NCBI GenBank assembly: GCA_016712745.1
Contig: JADJQN010000003.1
Location: forward strand, 930,001-994,000
Direction of reading: 5' to 3'
Source: Sandaracinaceae bacterium
GTDB taxonomy: Bacteria; Myxococcota_A; Polyangia; Polyangiales; JADJQN01
DNA length: 64,000 bases
Both the position numbers and the translations under genes were made by a program. The notes beneath the pieces were generated by a model, which worked only from the letters and a program-made list of their open reading frames with translations, was not told the DNA's origin and searched no databases. Shown here one piece after another: positions 7,744-15,580 of the stretch. Each line of letters starts with the position of its first letter. Positions within the stretch are counted from its first letter, which is position 1.

Positions 7744-8562
7744 TTAGGGGCTCGGGGGCTCGTCGAGGTTGGGCGGTATGTCGAAGAAGGCGCGCAGTGC
7801 GTGGGCTTGTTCGGTGCGAGCTCCGTTTGCGTCGCGCACGACAAGAGATTCGGCGTTTTCGTACGGCAGGTTCGGGACATCGTCGACGCGGGCGCATGTC
7901 CAAACTGTGAGCAATGCGCCTTTGACGGCGCGCGGGATCACGTCGCGACGGCGCAGGATGACAAGGTTGGCCTCGCGCGCACCGCGTTCGACTCGCTCGG
8001 GCGTGCGCGCGTCGGCGCAGACTACGATGCGTCCATTGGGGGCAACCGCGCGAGAGGCGGCACGCAGATATTCTTCAACGCCTCCTCGTAGTTCGACGCG
8101 AGCGCCCGCGCGCTGAGGGTCGGGCGAGACGGTGCTCGTTCCAAGCGGCATATAGGGCGGCGTGCCGGAGACGAGATCGAAGAGCCCATCCTTCGTGGCT
8201 TCCGCGATTACTCGTGGCTCACGAATGTCACCGTGAATCAAGCGCGTGCGCTCGGGCATGCCAGCGTTGCGCGCGACGTTGCGGCTCACCATCTCGAAAC
8301 TGATGGGCTGTGCTTCGATCCCCACAATCTGCGCGTTCGGCAGTTTGTGCGCGACCATGTGCAGCACCGAACCAATCCCACATCCAAGGTCCAGAGCGCG
8401 TATAGCGTCGGGCCTTGCGCTCGCTGCCTCCCAGGCGGTTGCTACATCGTCGAGCGAGAAACGATGACCAGCTTTGCGCTGCCAAAGGCGAAATGAACCC
8501 GCGATGAGATCATCGGTGAGCTCGCCCAAATCGATCGCACCGCTAGCTTCTTCGCTTGTCAT
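7744..8562 (-). CDS. tRNA1(Val) (adenine37-N6)-methyltransferase-like enzyme (TrmN6 family)
   Basis: The 272-residue product has a Rossmann-type methyltransferase core: SAM-binding motif I DLGCGIGSV (about residues 58-66), an acidic end of strand 2 (GIEAQP) and the substrate-side motif SGTPPYMPLG. In N6-adenine methyltransferases this motif is normally NPPY; here Thr takes the place of Asn. The N-terminal GSFRLWQRKAGHRFSLDDV segment matches the TrmN6 (YfiC) lead-in 'F...Q...G.RF..D'. Members methylate A37 of tRNA or related substrates in the cytoplasm. It starts close to the divergent glutathione peroxidase gene (28 nt). The substrate is inferred by family only. Confidence 0.75.
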   Translation of the reverse strand: MTSEEASGAIDLGELTDDLIAGSFRLWQRKAGHRFSLDDVATAWEAASARPDAIRALDLGCGIGSVLHMVAHKLPNAQIVGIEAQPISFEMVSRNVARNAGMPERTRLIHGDIREPRVIAEATKDGLFDLVSGTPPYMPLGTSTVSPDPQRAGARVELRGGVEEYLRAASRAVAPNGRIVVCADARTPERVERGAREANLVILRRRDVIPRAVKGALLTVWTCARVDDVPNLPYENAESLVVRDANGARTEQAHALRAFFDIPPNLDEPPSP

Positions 8563-8590
8563 CCACGCTTCCGTTCCCTAGATTCGCGCC

Positions 8591-9082
8591 ATGACGACAT
8601 TTCACGACTTCAATGTCAAAACGATCGACGGCACGAGCAAATCACTGGCCGACTATAGGGGCAAAGTTTGTCTCGTCGTAAACGTGGCTTCCGAGTGCGG
8701 GTACACCTTCCACTACGAAGGCCTCGAAAAGCTCTACCGCGAGCTCAAGGACAAGGACTTCGTTGTGCTCGGATTTCCATGCAACGATTTTGGCGGCCAA
8801 GAGCCCGGCACAGAGGCGGACATCGCAGCTTTCTGTGCCTCGAAGTACGACGTGACCTTCCCGATGTTCGGCAAGGTCTCGATTCTCACAGCCCCTCGCG
8901 CCCCCCTTTACGAGTTCCTCACCAAAACGCAGAGCGCCCCAGAAGGTCCGGGAGACGTCGCGTGGAACTTCGCTAAATTCCTGATTGGCAAAGACGGCAA
9001 AGTCGTCGCGCGCTTCGCACACCGAACCAAGCCCGAGGCACCCGAACTACGCACCGCCATCGAGAGCGCCCTTTCGGTCTGA
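8591..9082 (+). CDS. Glutathione peroxidase family thiol peroxidase
   Basis: The length of 163 residues is normal for the bacterial Cys-type enzyme. The peroxidatic Cys36 lies in NVASECGYT. FPCNDFGGQEPG carries Cys64 and Gln70, and WNFAKFLIG carries Trp125 and Asn126. Together these complete the Cys-Gln-Trp-Asn active site. Cys82 (AAFCASKYD) is in the position used as resolving Cys in thioredoxin-dependent members, so the reductant may be thioredoxin rather than glutathione (inference). The enzyme reduces H2O2 and organic hydroperoxides in the cytoplasm. It stands alone, divergent from the methyltransferase and convergent with the activator gene. Confidence 0.9.
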   Translation: MTTFHDFNVKTIDGTSKSLADYRGKVCLVVNVASECGYTFHYEGLEKLYRELKDKDFVVLGFPCNDFGGQEPGTEADIAAFCASKYDVTFPMFGKVSILTAPRAPLYEFLTKTQSAPEGPGDVAWNFAKFLIGKDGKVVARFAHRTKPEAPELRTAIESALSV

Positions 9083-9089
9083 CGAGTCG

Positions 9090-10475
9090 TCAGCTCTCGT
9101 CTTCGTCTTCGGATTTTTGGCGGATGCCAAGGGAGCGCATCTTCTTGTAGAGGTGGCTGCGCTCGATGTCGAGGTCGGTTGCAGTCTTGGTGATTTGATT
9201 CTCGTGGTGGGCGAGTGCGCGAAGTATCAACTCGCGTTCCGCTTCTTCAACCATCTCGCGCAACGGCTTTTGCGGTGTGTAGAAGCCGCCTTGGCCCTTG
9301 GCCCCGCCGGGCAATGGAAGAAGGGCGCGCGCGTCCGCTTCGCTGATGATGTCGTCTAGCGTAAGGATGACGAGACGTTCAACGAGGTTGCGCAGCTCGC
9401 GCACGTTGCCGGGAAACTCGTACTGGGCGAGCAACCGAAGCGCACCGTCGCTCAGCGATTTGCCGCGGCGATCGTTGGCCTCGCACGCGGCGCGTAAGAA
9501 GTGCGCTGCCAGAACTGGAATGTCTTCGCGTCGTTCGCGTAGCGCCGGCAATCGAAGCGGCACCACGTTCAAACGGTCGTACAAATCCGCGCGAAAGCGG
9601 CCGGCTTTGATCTCTTCCGCAAGGTCTTTGTTCGTCGCCGCAACCACGCGTACATCCACCTTGAGTACATCGCCGCCGCCAACGCGTTCGATCTCGCCCT
9701 CCTGCAACACGCGCAGGAGCTTTGCTTGCATGGGCGACGGCATATCACCGACTTCATCTAGAAAAAGCGTTCCCCCGTGAGCGCGTTCGAACTTGCCGCG
9801 ACGCTGTTTGGTGGCGCCGGTAAAAGCTCCCGCCTCGTGACCGAAGAGCTCACTCTCGATGAGCTCACTCGGAACGGCTGCACAATTCAACTTCTCGAGC
9901 GGTCCGCTTGCGCGTTTGGAGGCCAAGTGGATTGCGCGCGCAACCAGCTCTTTGCCCGTGCCTCGTTCGCCGGTCACCAGCACCGGGGCTTGCGCACTTG
10001 CTGCAAGCTCGATGCGACTACGAAGTGTTCGCATGGGCGCGCTGTCGCCAATCATCGCGTCGAACGCTTGGGCGAGCTTGCGTAGCTCTTTGTTCTCCGT
10101 GGAGAGCTTGTGGAACTGCAACAAGCGATCGAGGGAAAGCAAAAGACGTTCGGTGCCGATGGGCTTCTCTAAAAAGTCGTGCGCGCCCAAGCGGGTCGCG
10201 GAGACGGCCGTGTCGATTGTGCCGTGTCCGCTCATGACGATGACTGGCACATCGTTCTTCTCAGCGCGCAGCTTTTTGAGCACTTCGATCCCATCAAGAT
10301 CGGGCAGATTGACGTCCAGCAAGATGACGTCGTACGCGCGCGCCTTGGCCTTTTCGAGGGCGATCGCGGCGTTGCCCGCCACATCCACGTCGAAGTCTTC
10401 GACCCTCAGCGCACGCCCGAGCGTCGTCAGGATGTTCTTTTCGTCGTCGACGATGAGAATGGCGGCTTTGCTCAT
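9090..10475 (-). CDS. Sigma-54 dependent response regulator, NtrC/NtrX family
   Basis: The 461 residues comprise three domains. A receiver domain (about 1-120) has acidic Asp10-Asp11, phosphorylation site Asp54 in ILLDVNLPD and Lys in EKPI. The AAA+ domain (about 145-375) has Walker A GERGTGKE, GAFTGA sigma-54 loop and Walker B TLFLDEVGD. The C-terminal Fis-type helix-turn-helix includes 'ITKTATDLDIERSHLYKKM'. The receiver segment MSGHGTIDTAV...FLEKPI resembles NtrX. The ATG at 10475 has an AGGAGA site and begins 8 nt after the stop of the second activator gene. It is the last gene in a four-gene leftward unit. No histidine kinase gene is adjacent, so its phosphodonor is not evident. Confidence 0.92.
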   Translation of the reverse strand: MSKAAILIVDDEKNILTTLGRALRVEDFDVDVAGNAAIALEKAKARAYDVILLDVNLPDLDGIEVLKKLRAEKNDVPVIVMSGHGTIDTAVSATRLGAHDFLEKPIGTERLLLSLDRLLQFHKLSTENKELRKLAQAFDAMIGDSAPMRTLRSRIELAASAQAPVLVTGERGTGKELVARAIHLASKRASGPLEKLNCAAVPSELIESELFGHEAGAFTGATKQRRGKFERAHGGTLFLDEVGDMPSPMQAKLLRVLQEGEIERVGGGDVLKVDVRVVAATNKDLAEEIKAGRFRADLYDRLNVVPLRLPALRERREDIPVLAAHFLRAACEANDRRGKSLSDGALRLLAQYEFPGNVRELRNLVERLVILTLDDIISEADARALLPLPGGAKGQGGFYTPQKPLREMVEEAERELILRALAHHENQITKTATDLDIERSHLYKKMRSLGIRQKSEDEDES

Positions 10476-10483
10476 CCGGTCTC

Positions 10484-11914
10484 CTAAGAACCTTCGCGAA
10501 GGCCGAGCTCTTTCATCTTGGTCTGCAAACTCTTACGCGAAATCTTCAAGAGGCGCGCCGTGTGAGTCACGTTTCCGTTCGATTGTCGAAGCGCGCGCAC
10601 AATCAACTCTTTCTCGGTGCGCGTCGCCACCTCTCGCACAGCTTCTTTCAACCCGCGCACCCGCGTCGCGTCCTCGGTCCCGCCCGGGCTACTCGAAAGA
10701 TCCACCGGAGTGGTCGTTGCCATTGCGTCGGCCTCCGCCGTCGAGCGGCGAAGCTCGGCCGGCAAGTCCTCCACACCGATACGTTCATTTTCGCAAAACA
10801 AAATGCTTCGTTCGACCACGTTTTCGAGCTCGCGAATATTCCCGCGCCACGGATGCGCGAGTAGATACTCCATCGCCGCGTCATCGAAACCTGCGATGTG
10901 CTTCTTCAGCCGCTCATTGAAGCGACGCACAAAGTGCTCGAGGAGAAGAGGAATATCGCTTTTACGTTCGCGCAACGGCGGCAGATGCACCTGCACGACA
11001 TTCAGCCGATAGTAGAGATCTTCACGAAAGCGACCGGCGGCTATTTCCAGAGACAAGTCGCGGTTTGTGGCGGCGATCAAGCGCACATCGACGCTGATCG
11101 TGCGGATGCCGCCGACGCGTTCGAACTCTTGTTCTTGAATCGCGCGCAGAAGTTTCACCTGCATGCTCGCGGGAATCTCGCCGATCTCGTCCAAGAAGAG
11201 CGAGCCGCCATCGGCCAGTTCAAAGCGACCCGGCTTGCTTGTTACGGCTCCGGTGAAGGCGCCTTTCTCGTAGCCGAAGAGCTCGCTTTCAATGAGATCG
11301 CGCGGGATCGCAGCGCAGTTCACCCGGATAAAAGGCTTACCGTTGCGCGAACTGTTCTCGTGCAGTGCGCGCGCGATCAGCTCCTTGCCCGTCCCGCTCT
11401 CGCCCGTGATCAATACAGTGCTCGGCGTATCCGACACTTTCTCGATCATTGTGTACACGTCGAGCATCGCCGGCGCCTGTCCGATCAAGCGGAAACGTCC
11501 GTGTTCGGAGTCGGTGATCGCAACATCACGCTCCGACAGCTCGCGCGTGCGCGTAGCCTTCGCTACGACATTGCGCAGCTCGCTCTGCTCGAAGGGCTTG
11601 GTCACATAGTCGAACGCCCCAACCTTCAAGGCTTCGACGGCTGTATCCACCGTCCCGTGCGCCGTGATCATGATCACGGGAATGTCTGGGTAGGTGGTCG
11701 TGATGTGCTTCAACAAGGTCATGCCGTCGACTTTCGGCATGCGCAAATCCGTCACGACTACGTCGATATGATGCTCAGCCAGAGTCGCGATCGCCTGCTC
11801 GCCATTGTCGACGGCATGCACATCGTACCCATCACGCACGAGCTGGGCCGCGAGCACACGGCGCAGGTTGACCTCGTCATCGGCAATCAGGATTTGTTTC
11901 TTGTCGAGAACCAC
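10484..11914 (-). CDS. Sigma-54 dependent response regulator, NtrC/AtoC family
   Basis: With the GTG at 11914 the product has 476 residues; an ATG at 11956 would overlap the upstream gene by 29 nt. The receiver domain has Asp12-Asp13 and phosphoacceptor Asp56 in VVVTDLRMPKVDG, plus Lys in TKPF. The AAA+ domain has GESGTGKE (Walker A), YEKGAFTGA (sigma-54 contact) and SLFLDEIGE (Walker B). The C-terminal helix-turn-helix reads 'NVTHTARLLKISRKSLQTKM'. It lies 13 nt after the FG-GAP lipoprotein gene and 8 nt before the second activator gene. Two activators in series within one unit suggest a regulatory cascade or heteromeric control (inference). Confidence 0.92.
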   Translation of the reverse strand: MVLDKKQILIADDEVNLRRVLAAQLVRDGYDVHAVDNGEQAIATLAEHHIDVVVTDLRMPKVDGMTLLKHITTTYPDIPVIMITAHGTVDTAVEALKVGAFDYVTKPFEQSELRNVVAKATRTRELSERDVAITDSEHGRFRLIGQAPAMLDVYTMIEKVSDTPSTVLITGESGTGKELIARALHENSSRNGKPFIRVNCAAIPRDLIESELFGYEKGAFTGAVTSKPGRFELADGGSLFLDEIGEIPASMQVKLLRAIQEQEFERVGGIRTISVDVRLIAATNRDLSLEIAAGRFREDLYYRLNVVQVHLPPLRERKSDIPLLLEHFVRRFNERLKKHIAGFDDAAMEYLLAHPWRGNIRELENVVERSILFCENERIGVEDLPAELRRSTAEADAMATTTPVDLSSSPGGTEDATRVRGLKEAVREVATRTEKELIVRALRQSNGNVTHTARLLKISRKSLQTKMKELGLREGS

Positions 11915-11927
11915 AACTACAAAGTGC

Positions 11928-13421
11928 TCACGATCCGGAATCGCCGACCGATGCATCGGTACGCGAGGGTCCTGCGTCCACCATGGGAGTTGCCGACGTC
12001 AGCAAACATTGCGGCGCGACGGACGAGGCTGCGTCGCCGTTCAAGCCGCTGCACAAAAAGACGAAGAGATGCGCCGGTGAGCTGCCGGTCTCGGCGGCAA
12101 CGATTTCCCAGCGACCTGGCGACGATTGGAACGTCGTAATCGCACGGCCGAGGTTTCCGTTCGCGCTCGGATCGGAACTCTTGAGCACGGCCGGCGGAAG
12201 TGCGCCTGCGCCACCGACGCCACCGGGATATACGTAAACGACGCCGGCGCTTCCGGTATCGCCAACAGCTGCGAAGGGCGCGCCGATCATAAGCTCGCCG
12301 AATCCGTCTGCGTTTACGTCGGCGATGTGCATCGCGTACCCGAACACGTTTCCGGTGCACGAGATGCCGCTCGATTCTTCGCACGTGATCGTCGAGCGCT
12401 GCGCGCCCGACGTCGAGACGGTGTTCCAAGGCGGACAGGTCCCACTGGGAGCTGCCGTCTCCGGCAGACCGCGCCCGTCGAACACATTTACCGTGGGCGT
12501 GCGAAGCGGTGAGTTTCCATCTTCGGCGACCGCGATCTCAGGCAATCCGTCGCCGTTGAGATCACCGGCTGCGACAACCGTACGTGCAACCGTGCCGCCA
12601 TCGAGGCACGCGCGCACTTCGAGCGAAGCGTCGGAGTTGTTCATGACGAGCACAACTGCGCTCTTCGTTCCGCCCGCATTCGCGGTGGCAACGAGCAAGG
12701 TGCGCGCGTCGTCGATCGGCGCGATTGCCAAGTGGTCGCCAAGTCCCGCGACGCCCGTGGGGAGCGTGAAGGTCGGCGGAACGGGGAATAGGCTCGTAGA
12801 AGCTGCACTATCCCGCAGGTAGTAGAGGGAGCTCTGGCCAGCCGCCGCCGTGGGCGCGCTGATGACAACGCGAACATTCTCGCTGCCCGAGTGAATGGTC
12901 GTTCCATCGGGAACGGCAACCATCGCGGTCCCCATGCCCGTGCCCGGCAAACCACCCAGGGGCAAACGAAGCCCCCGCGAAGAATCCGCACCGCTTTCAC
13001 AGCGATAGACAATTTGGCCAGCCGCGGGTGCGCCAGAAACTGCGCACAGCTTGCGATCTGCCAGCGCAGCAACGCCCGCGACGCTCGCACCGATTCCGAC
13101 GCCGCAGTCCGCTTCGCTCAGGCAGTAGTCGAATAGAGCGCTCTCGCCCACTGAGGTTCCGTCGAAGATCGGAAAGACGCTGACTTGAGTGCCTCCACCG
13201 CCGCTACCAGCAAGGCGGGAAACGAGTACGCCGCCTTGCACGCTCGAGTAGGTAGCCATCTGCGACCCGAAGCCCGTGCCATTGACGCGAGCCGAACCGG
13301 GCGCTTCGATGACGCGAACCGGCGCACCATCAGCGATCTTAGTGAACTTGGTTGGGTCACAACCCACGAGCGCGAGTGTGACGAGGAGAAGAGAGAGAAA
13401 TCCAATCTGAGTGCGCTGCAT
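11928..13421 (-). CDS. FG-GAP repeat lipoprotein
   Basis: The ATG at 13421 overlaps the upstream stop (TGATG) and has a GGTGGAG site six nt before it, so translation is coupled to the TPR/PEGA gene. The product has 497 residues. A lipobox (TLALVGC) puts the acylated Cys near residue 21. The body contains FG-GAP/integrin-like blades with calcium-type loops: GDLNGDGLPEIAV and ADVNADGFGELMIGAP, followed by GVVYVYPGG. This suggests a seven-bladed beta-propeller exposed at the cell surface or periplasm. It ends in a Ser/Asp-rich tail. Binding partner unknown; propellers of this type often mediate adhesion or protein-protein contacts. Confidence 0.8.
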   Translation of the reverse strand: MQRTQIGFLSLLLVTLALVGCDPTKFTKIADGAPVRVIEAPGSARVNGTGFGSQMATYSSVQGGVLVSRLAGSGGGGTQVSVFPIFDGTSVGESALFDYCLSEADCGVGIGASVAGVAALADRKLCAVSGAPAAGQIVYRCESGADSSRGLRLPLGGLPGTGMGTAMVAVPDGTTIHSGSENVRVVISAPTAAAGQSSLYYLRDSAASTSLFPVPPTFTLPTGVAGLGDHLAIAPIDDARTLLVATANAGGTKSAVVLVMNNSDASLEVRACLDGGTVARTVVAAGDLNGDGLPEIAVAEDGNSPLRTPTVNVFDGRGLPETAAPSGTCPPWNTVSTSGAQRSTITCEESSGISCTGNVFGYAMHIADVNADGFGELMIGAPFAAVGDTGSAGVVYVYPGGVGGAGALPPAVLKSSDPSANGNLGRAITTFQSSPGRWEIVAAETGSSPAHLFVFLCSGLNGDAASSVAPQCLLTSATPMVDAGPSRTDASVGDSGS

Positions 13422-14902
13422 CAGAAGCTCCACCGAAATGCGGCGCCGCCGCCATGAGCATCCATCGTGGGCAAGAGCGCCCAGTCGCGAGGTTCCAAGA
13501 TCGTGCCTTCCGAATCGGGAAGCGGATCGCGAATGAAATAGTAGATCGACAAGATCGCAAGGCCTGCAGCAACACCGTAGGCCGCGTCAGCACCGATGCT
13601 CATCCAAAAGCCTCGCTGCACGCGTGAGTCGTTCGACGCGAGCGTACCGGCTGCGCTCTCGGCGGCAAGTTCATCGTGCAAGTTATCGGTGAGCATGCTC
13701 AGTGCAATCGCGCCGCCAAGAGAGAGAGCGGAGAAAGTTGCGGTAACCCAAGCGCCGCCGCGGCTGACCGACGGACGCATGCGCAAGCGAATCGGCGTGA
13801 GCTGACCGCGCGACACTTCGACAGCCTCGTCCCAATCCTTCATCCCGTCCGCTTCAACGCGCACGTTGTGCGATCCTGACGAGACGTCGCCTTCCCACGG
13901 CACTGCGCCTACGCGATTGTTGTCGATGTAGATCGTAGCGCCTCGCACGTTGCCAATGACACGAATGCGCCCGTTATTGAGGCGTTCCATCGTCTCGCGC
14001 AGTTCGAGCTGACGTGCGACCTCGATGGTGACGTCTCGTTCGATGGGCTGATATCCCGAGCGTTCGATCCAAATGTGATGAGGACCAATCGGGAGCGGCG
14101 TGCGGTAGGGGATCTGGTTTGACGCGCCTTCGTGATCGTCGATAAAGAGGCGGGCGCCTTCGACGTTCACTTGCACGCTCATGAAGCCAATCGTCTCGGC
14201 GCGGCTGAGATCGCATACATAACGAAGAAGCTCGTTCGGACGAACGCGAATCGTAACTTCCTTGGTGTTGTAGTCCGGGTGTTCGACGCGCACGGTGTAG
14301 TCGCCCGGATCGACAGTCGGCGCGTTCGTGACGGGCTGACCCTCATGCAAAATGGTGACGTGTGCGTCGACGGGCACAGTCTCGATGTAGAGCAGCGACT
14401 TGAAGCTCGCTGGCGTTTCGTCTGCAGGAGGGGTGGTGGTGGGCACGACGGGCGTGGTGCCATCGGGCGGCGTCGTGCCATCGGGCGGCGTCGTGCCATC
14501 GGGCGGCGTCGTGCCATCGGGGTTCGCCTGTTGAAAAGCTGCGGCCGCTGCCAGTGCCTGCGCACGCAAACGCTCGATGCGTGCACGCACATCGCTCGCG
14601 TCACTGGCCTCAGGATCGCGTTCGATGTAGCTGCGGAAAAGCTCGGCGGCCCTCGCCGGCTCACCGTGACGTTCGTACGCGACGCCGGCGTTGAACAAGA
14701 ACGCGCTGAAAGGTTGAACCTCGTAGGCGGCCAAGAACTCCTGTGCGGCTTCCGTAAAACGCGCCTGCGCGAAAAAATCGCGACCGCGTTCCATGTGGTT
14801 GCGCGCAACGTCTAGTTGAGCTTCCGAGTTGTTCTGCGCAAAGCCTGTGCTTGGTGCCAAGCAAGCAAGCGCGATCCCGCATGTTAAGACCCACAAACGC
14901 AT
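13421..14902 (-). CDS. Exported TPR protein with PEGA domains and C-terminal membrane helices
   Basis: The ATG at 14902 has a GGGAGG site. Residues 1-22 are a signal peptide ending in TGFAQ. Residues about 27-105 form TPR-like helices (AQEFLAAYEVQPFSAFLFNAG). Residues about 128-152 are a low-complexity linker of repeated PDGTTP units. Residues about 165-375 contain two or three PEGA domains (DYTVRVEHPDYNTKEVTIRV; HHIWIERSGYQPIERDVTI; SHNVRVEADGMKDWDEAVEV). The end carries two hydrophobic helices. PEGA domains are thought to sit on the outside near the cell surface. It heads the four-gene unit with the FG-GAP lipoprotein and two activators. It is divergent from the thioredoxin-like gene, whose start lies 107 nt away. 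Confidence 0.8.
   Translation of the reverse strand: MRLWVLTCGIALACLAPSTGFAQNNSEAQLDVARNHMERGRDFFAQARFTEAAQEFLAAYEVQPFSAFLFNAGVAYERHGEPARAAELFRSYIERDPEASDASDVRARIERLRAQALAAAAAFQQANPDGTTPPDGTTPPDGTTPPDGTTPVVPTTTPPADETPASFKSLLYIETVPVDAHVTILHEGQPVTNAPTVDPGDYTVRVEHPDYNTKEVTIRVRPNELLRYVCDLSRAETIGFMSVQVNVEGARLFIDDHEGASNQIPYRTPLPIGPHHIWIERSGYQPIERDVTIEVARQLELRETMERLNNGRIRVIGNVRGATIYIDNNRVGAVPWEGDVSSGSHNVRVEADGMKDWDEAVEVSRGQLTPIRLRMRPSVSRGGAWVTATFSALSLGGAIALSMLTDNLHDELAAESAAGTLASNDSRVQRGFWMSIGADAAYGVAAGLAILSIYYFIRDPLPDSEGTILEPRDWALLPTMDAHGGGAAFRWSF
14457..14521. repeat. 18-bp tandem repeat inside the TPR/PEGA gene
   Basis: About three and a half nearly identical 18-nt units (core GCCATCGGGCGGCGTCGT on the plus strand) run in tandem. 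On the coding strand they give repeated PDGTTP hexapeptides. The unit length is a multiple of three, so copy-number change would lengthen or shorten the linker without frameshift. Confidence 0.85.
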
Positions 14903-15009
14903 CCGAGCGCCTCCCTGGTTCTGCCGCGTGCATGGTACACGCTTCGAGGCTATTCGAAACCCTGCTTGCGAGCTTCGTTCGCTTTCCCCACAGTTCCTTT
15001 TCGAGAATT

Positions 15010-15540
15010 ATGAGCGCACGCGAACGTATCGTTGTCGGGCTAAAGAAGGCGGTGCCCTGGATCCTGGTCGCCTTGCTGGTGGGCGCAGTCTTGTCCGAGA
15101 TCAGGGGTCGCGGCGGGATCGACACCGGCAAGAGCGCACCACCGCTCGCGCTTACACTCTCGGATGGCACGCACTTCGATCTCGCGCAGACACGGGGTCA
15201 TGTGCGCGTGATCAATTTTTGGGGCACCTACTGCCCGCCATGTCGACGCGAGGCGCCAACCCTTAGCGCGGTGTGGCGCGAGCTCCACGCGCGCGGCGAT
15301 CAATTGATCGGGATCGCCGCAGACGACGCTGAGCTTGCCAATGTCGCGGCATTCGCACGGCAGATCGGCATGCAATATCCCATCGCCATGGGCGGAGCGG
15401 CCGAGCTTGCCGCATACCGAGTGCAACTTCTCCCGACGACGTACGTGATCAATGCCGAAGGCGTGATCACGCACACAGTCGTGGGCGAGGTTTCGGCTTC
15501 GGAATTGCGCGAGGCTGTAGAAGAAGCGCGCGCGCAATGA
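15010..15540 (+). CDS. Membrane-anchored TlpA/ResA-type thioredoxin
   Basis: The start at 15010 gives 176 residues. One N-terminal helix (PWILVALLVGAVL, residues 16-28) anchors a periplasmic thioredoxin fold. The active site is WGTYCPPCRR with Cys75 and Cys78, and the cis-proline is Pro142 in LLPTTYVIN. CPPC and the TlpA-like insert (LIGIAADDAELANVAAFAR) point to a reducing thioredoxin used in cytochrome c maturation or general disulfide handling. The frame is open upstream to 14851, but those residues run antisense to the start of the TPR/PEGA gene and are not credible. The amidase gene follows 40 nt later. Confidence 0.85.
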   Translation: MSARERIVVGLKKAVPWILVALLVGAVLSEIRGRGGIDTGKSAPPLALTLSDGTHFDLAQTRGHVRVINFWGTYCPPCRREAPTLSAVWRELHARGDQLIGIAADDAELANVAAFARQIGMQYPIAMGGAAELAAYRVQLLPTTYVINAEGVITHTVVGEVSASELREAVEEARAQ

Positions 15541-15580
15541 GCTTGCGGTGGGGACGGCTCGCGCGCTTAATGCGTGAAAC

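Noticed and set aside
14457..14521. Possible CRISPR-type array
   Set aside because: Units are directly adjacent with no unique spacers and encode an in-frame peptide repeat. No other array was seen in the window.
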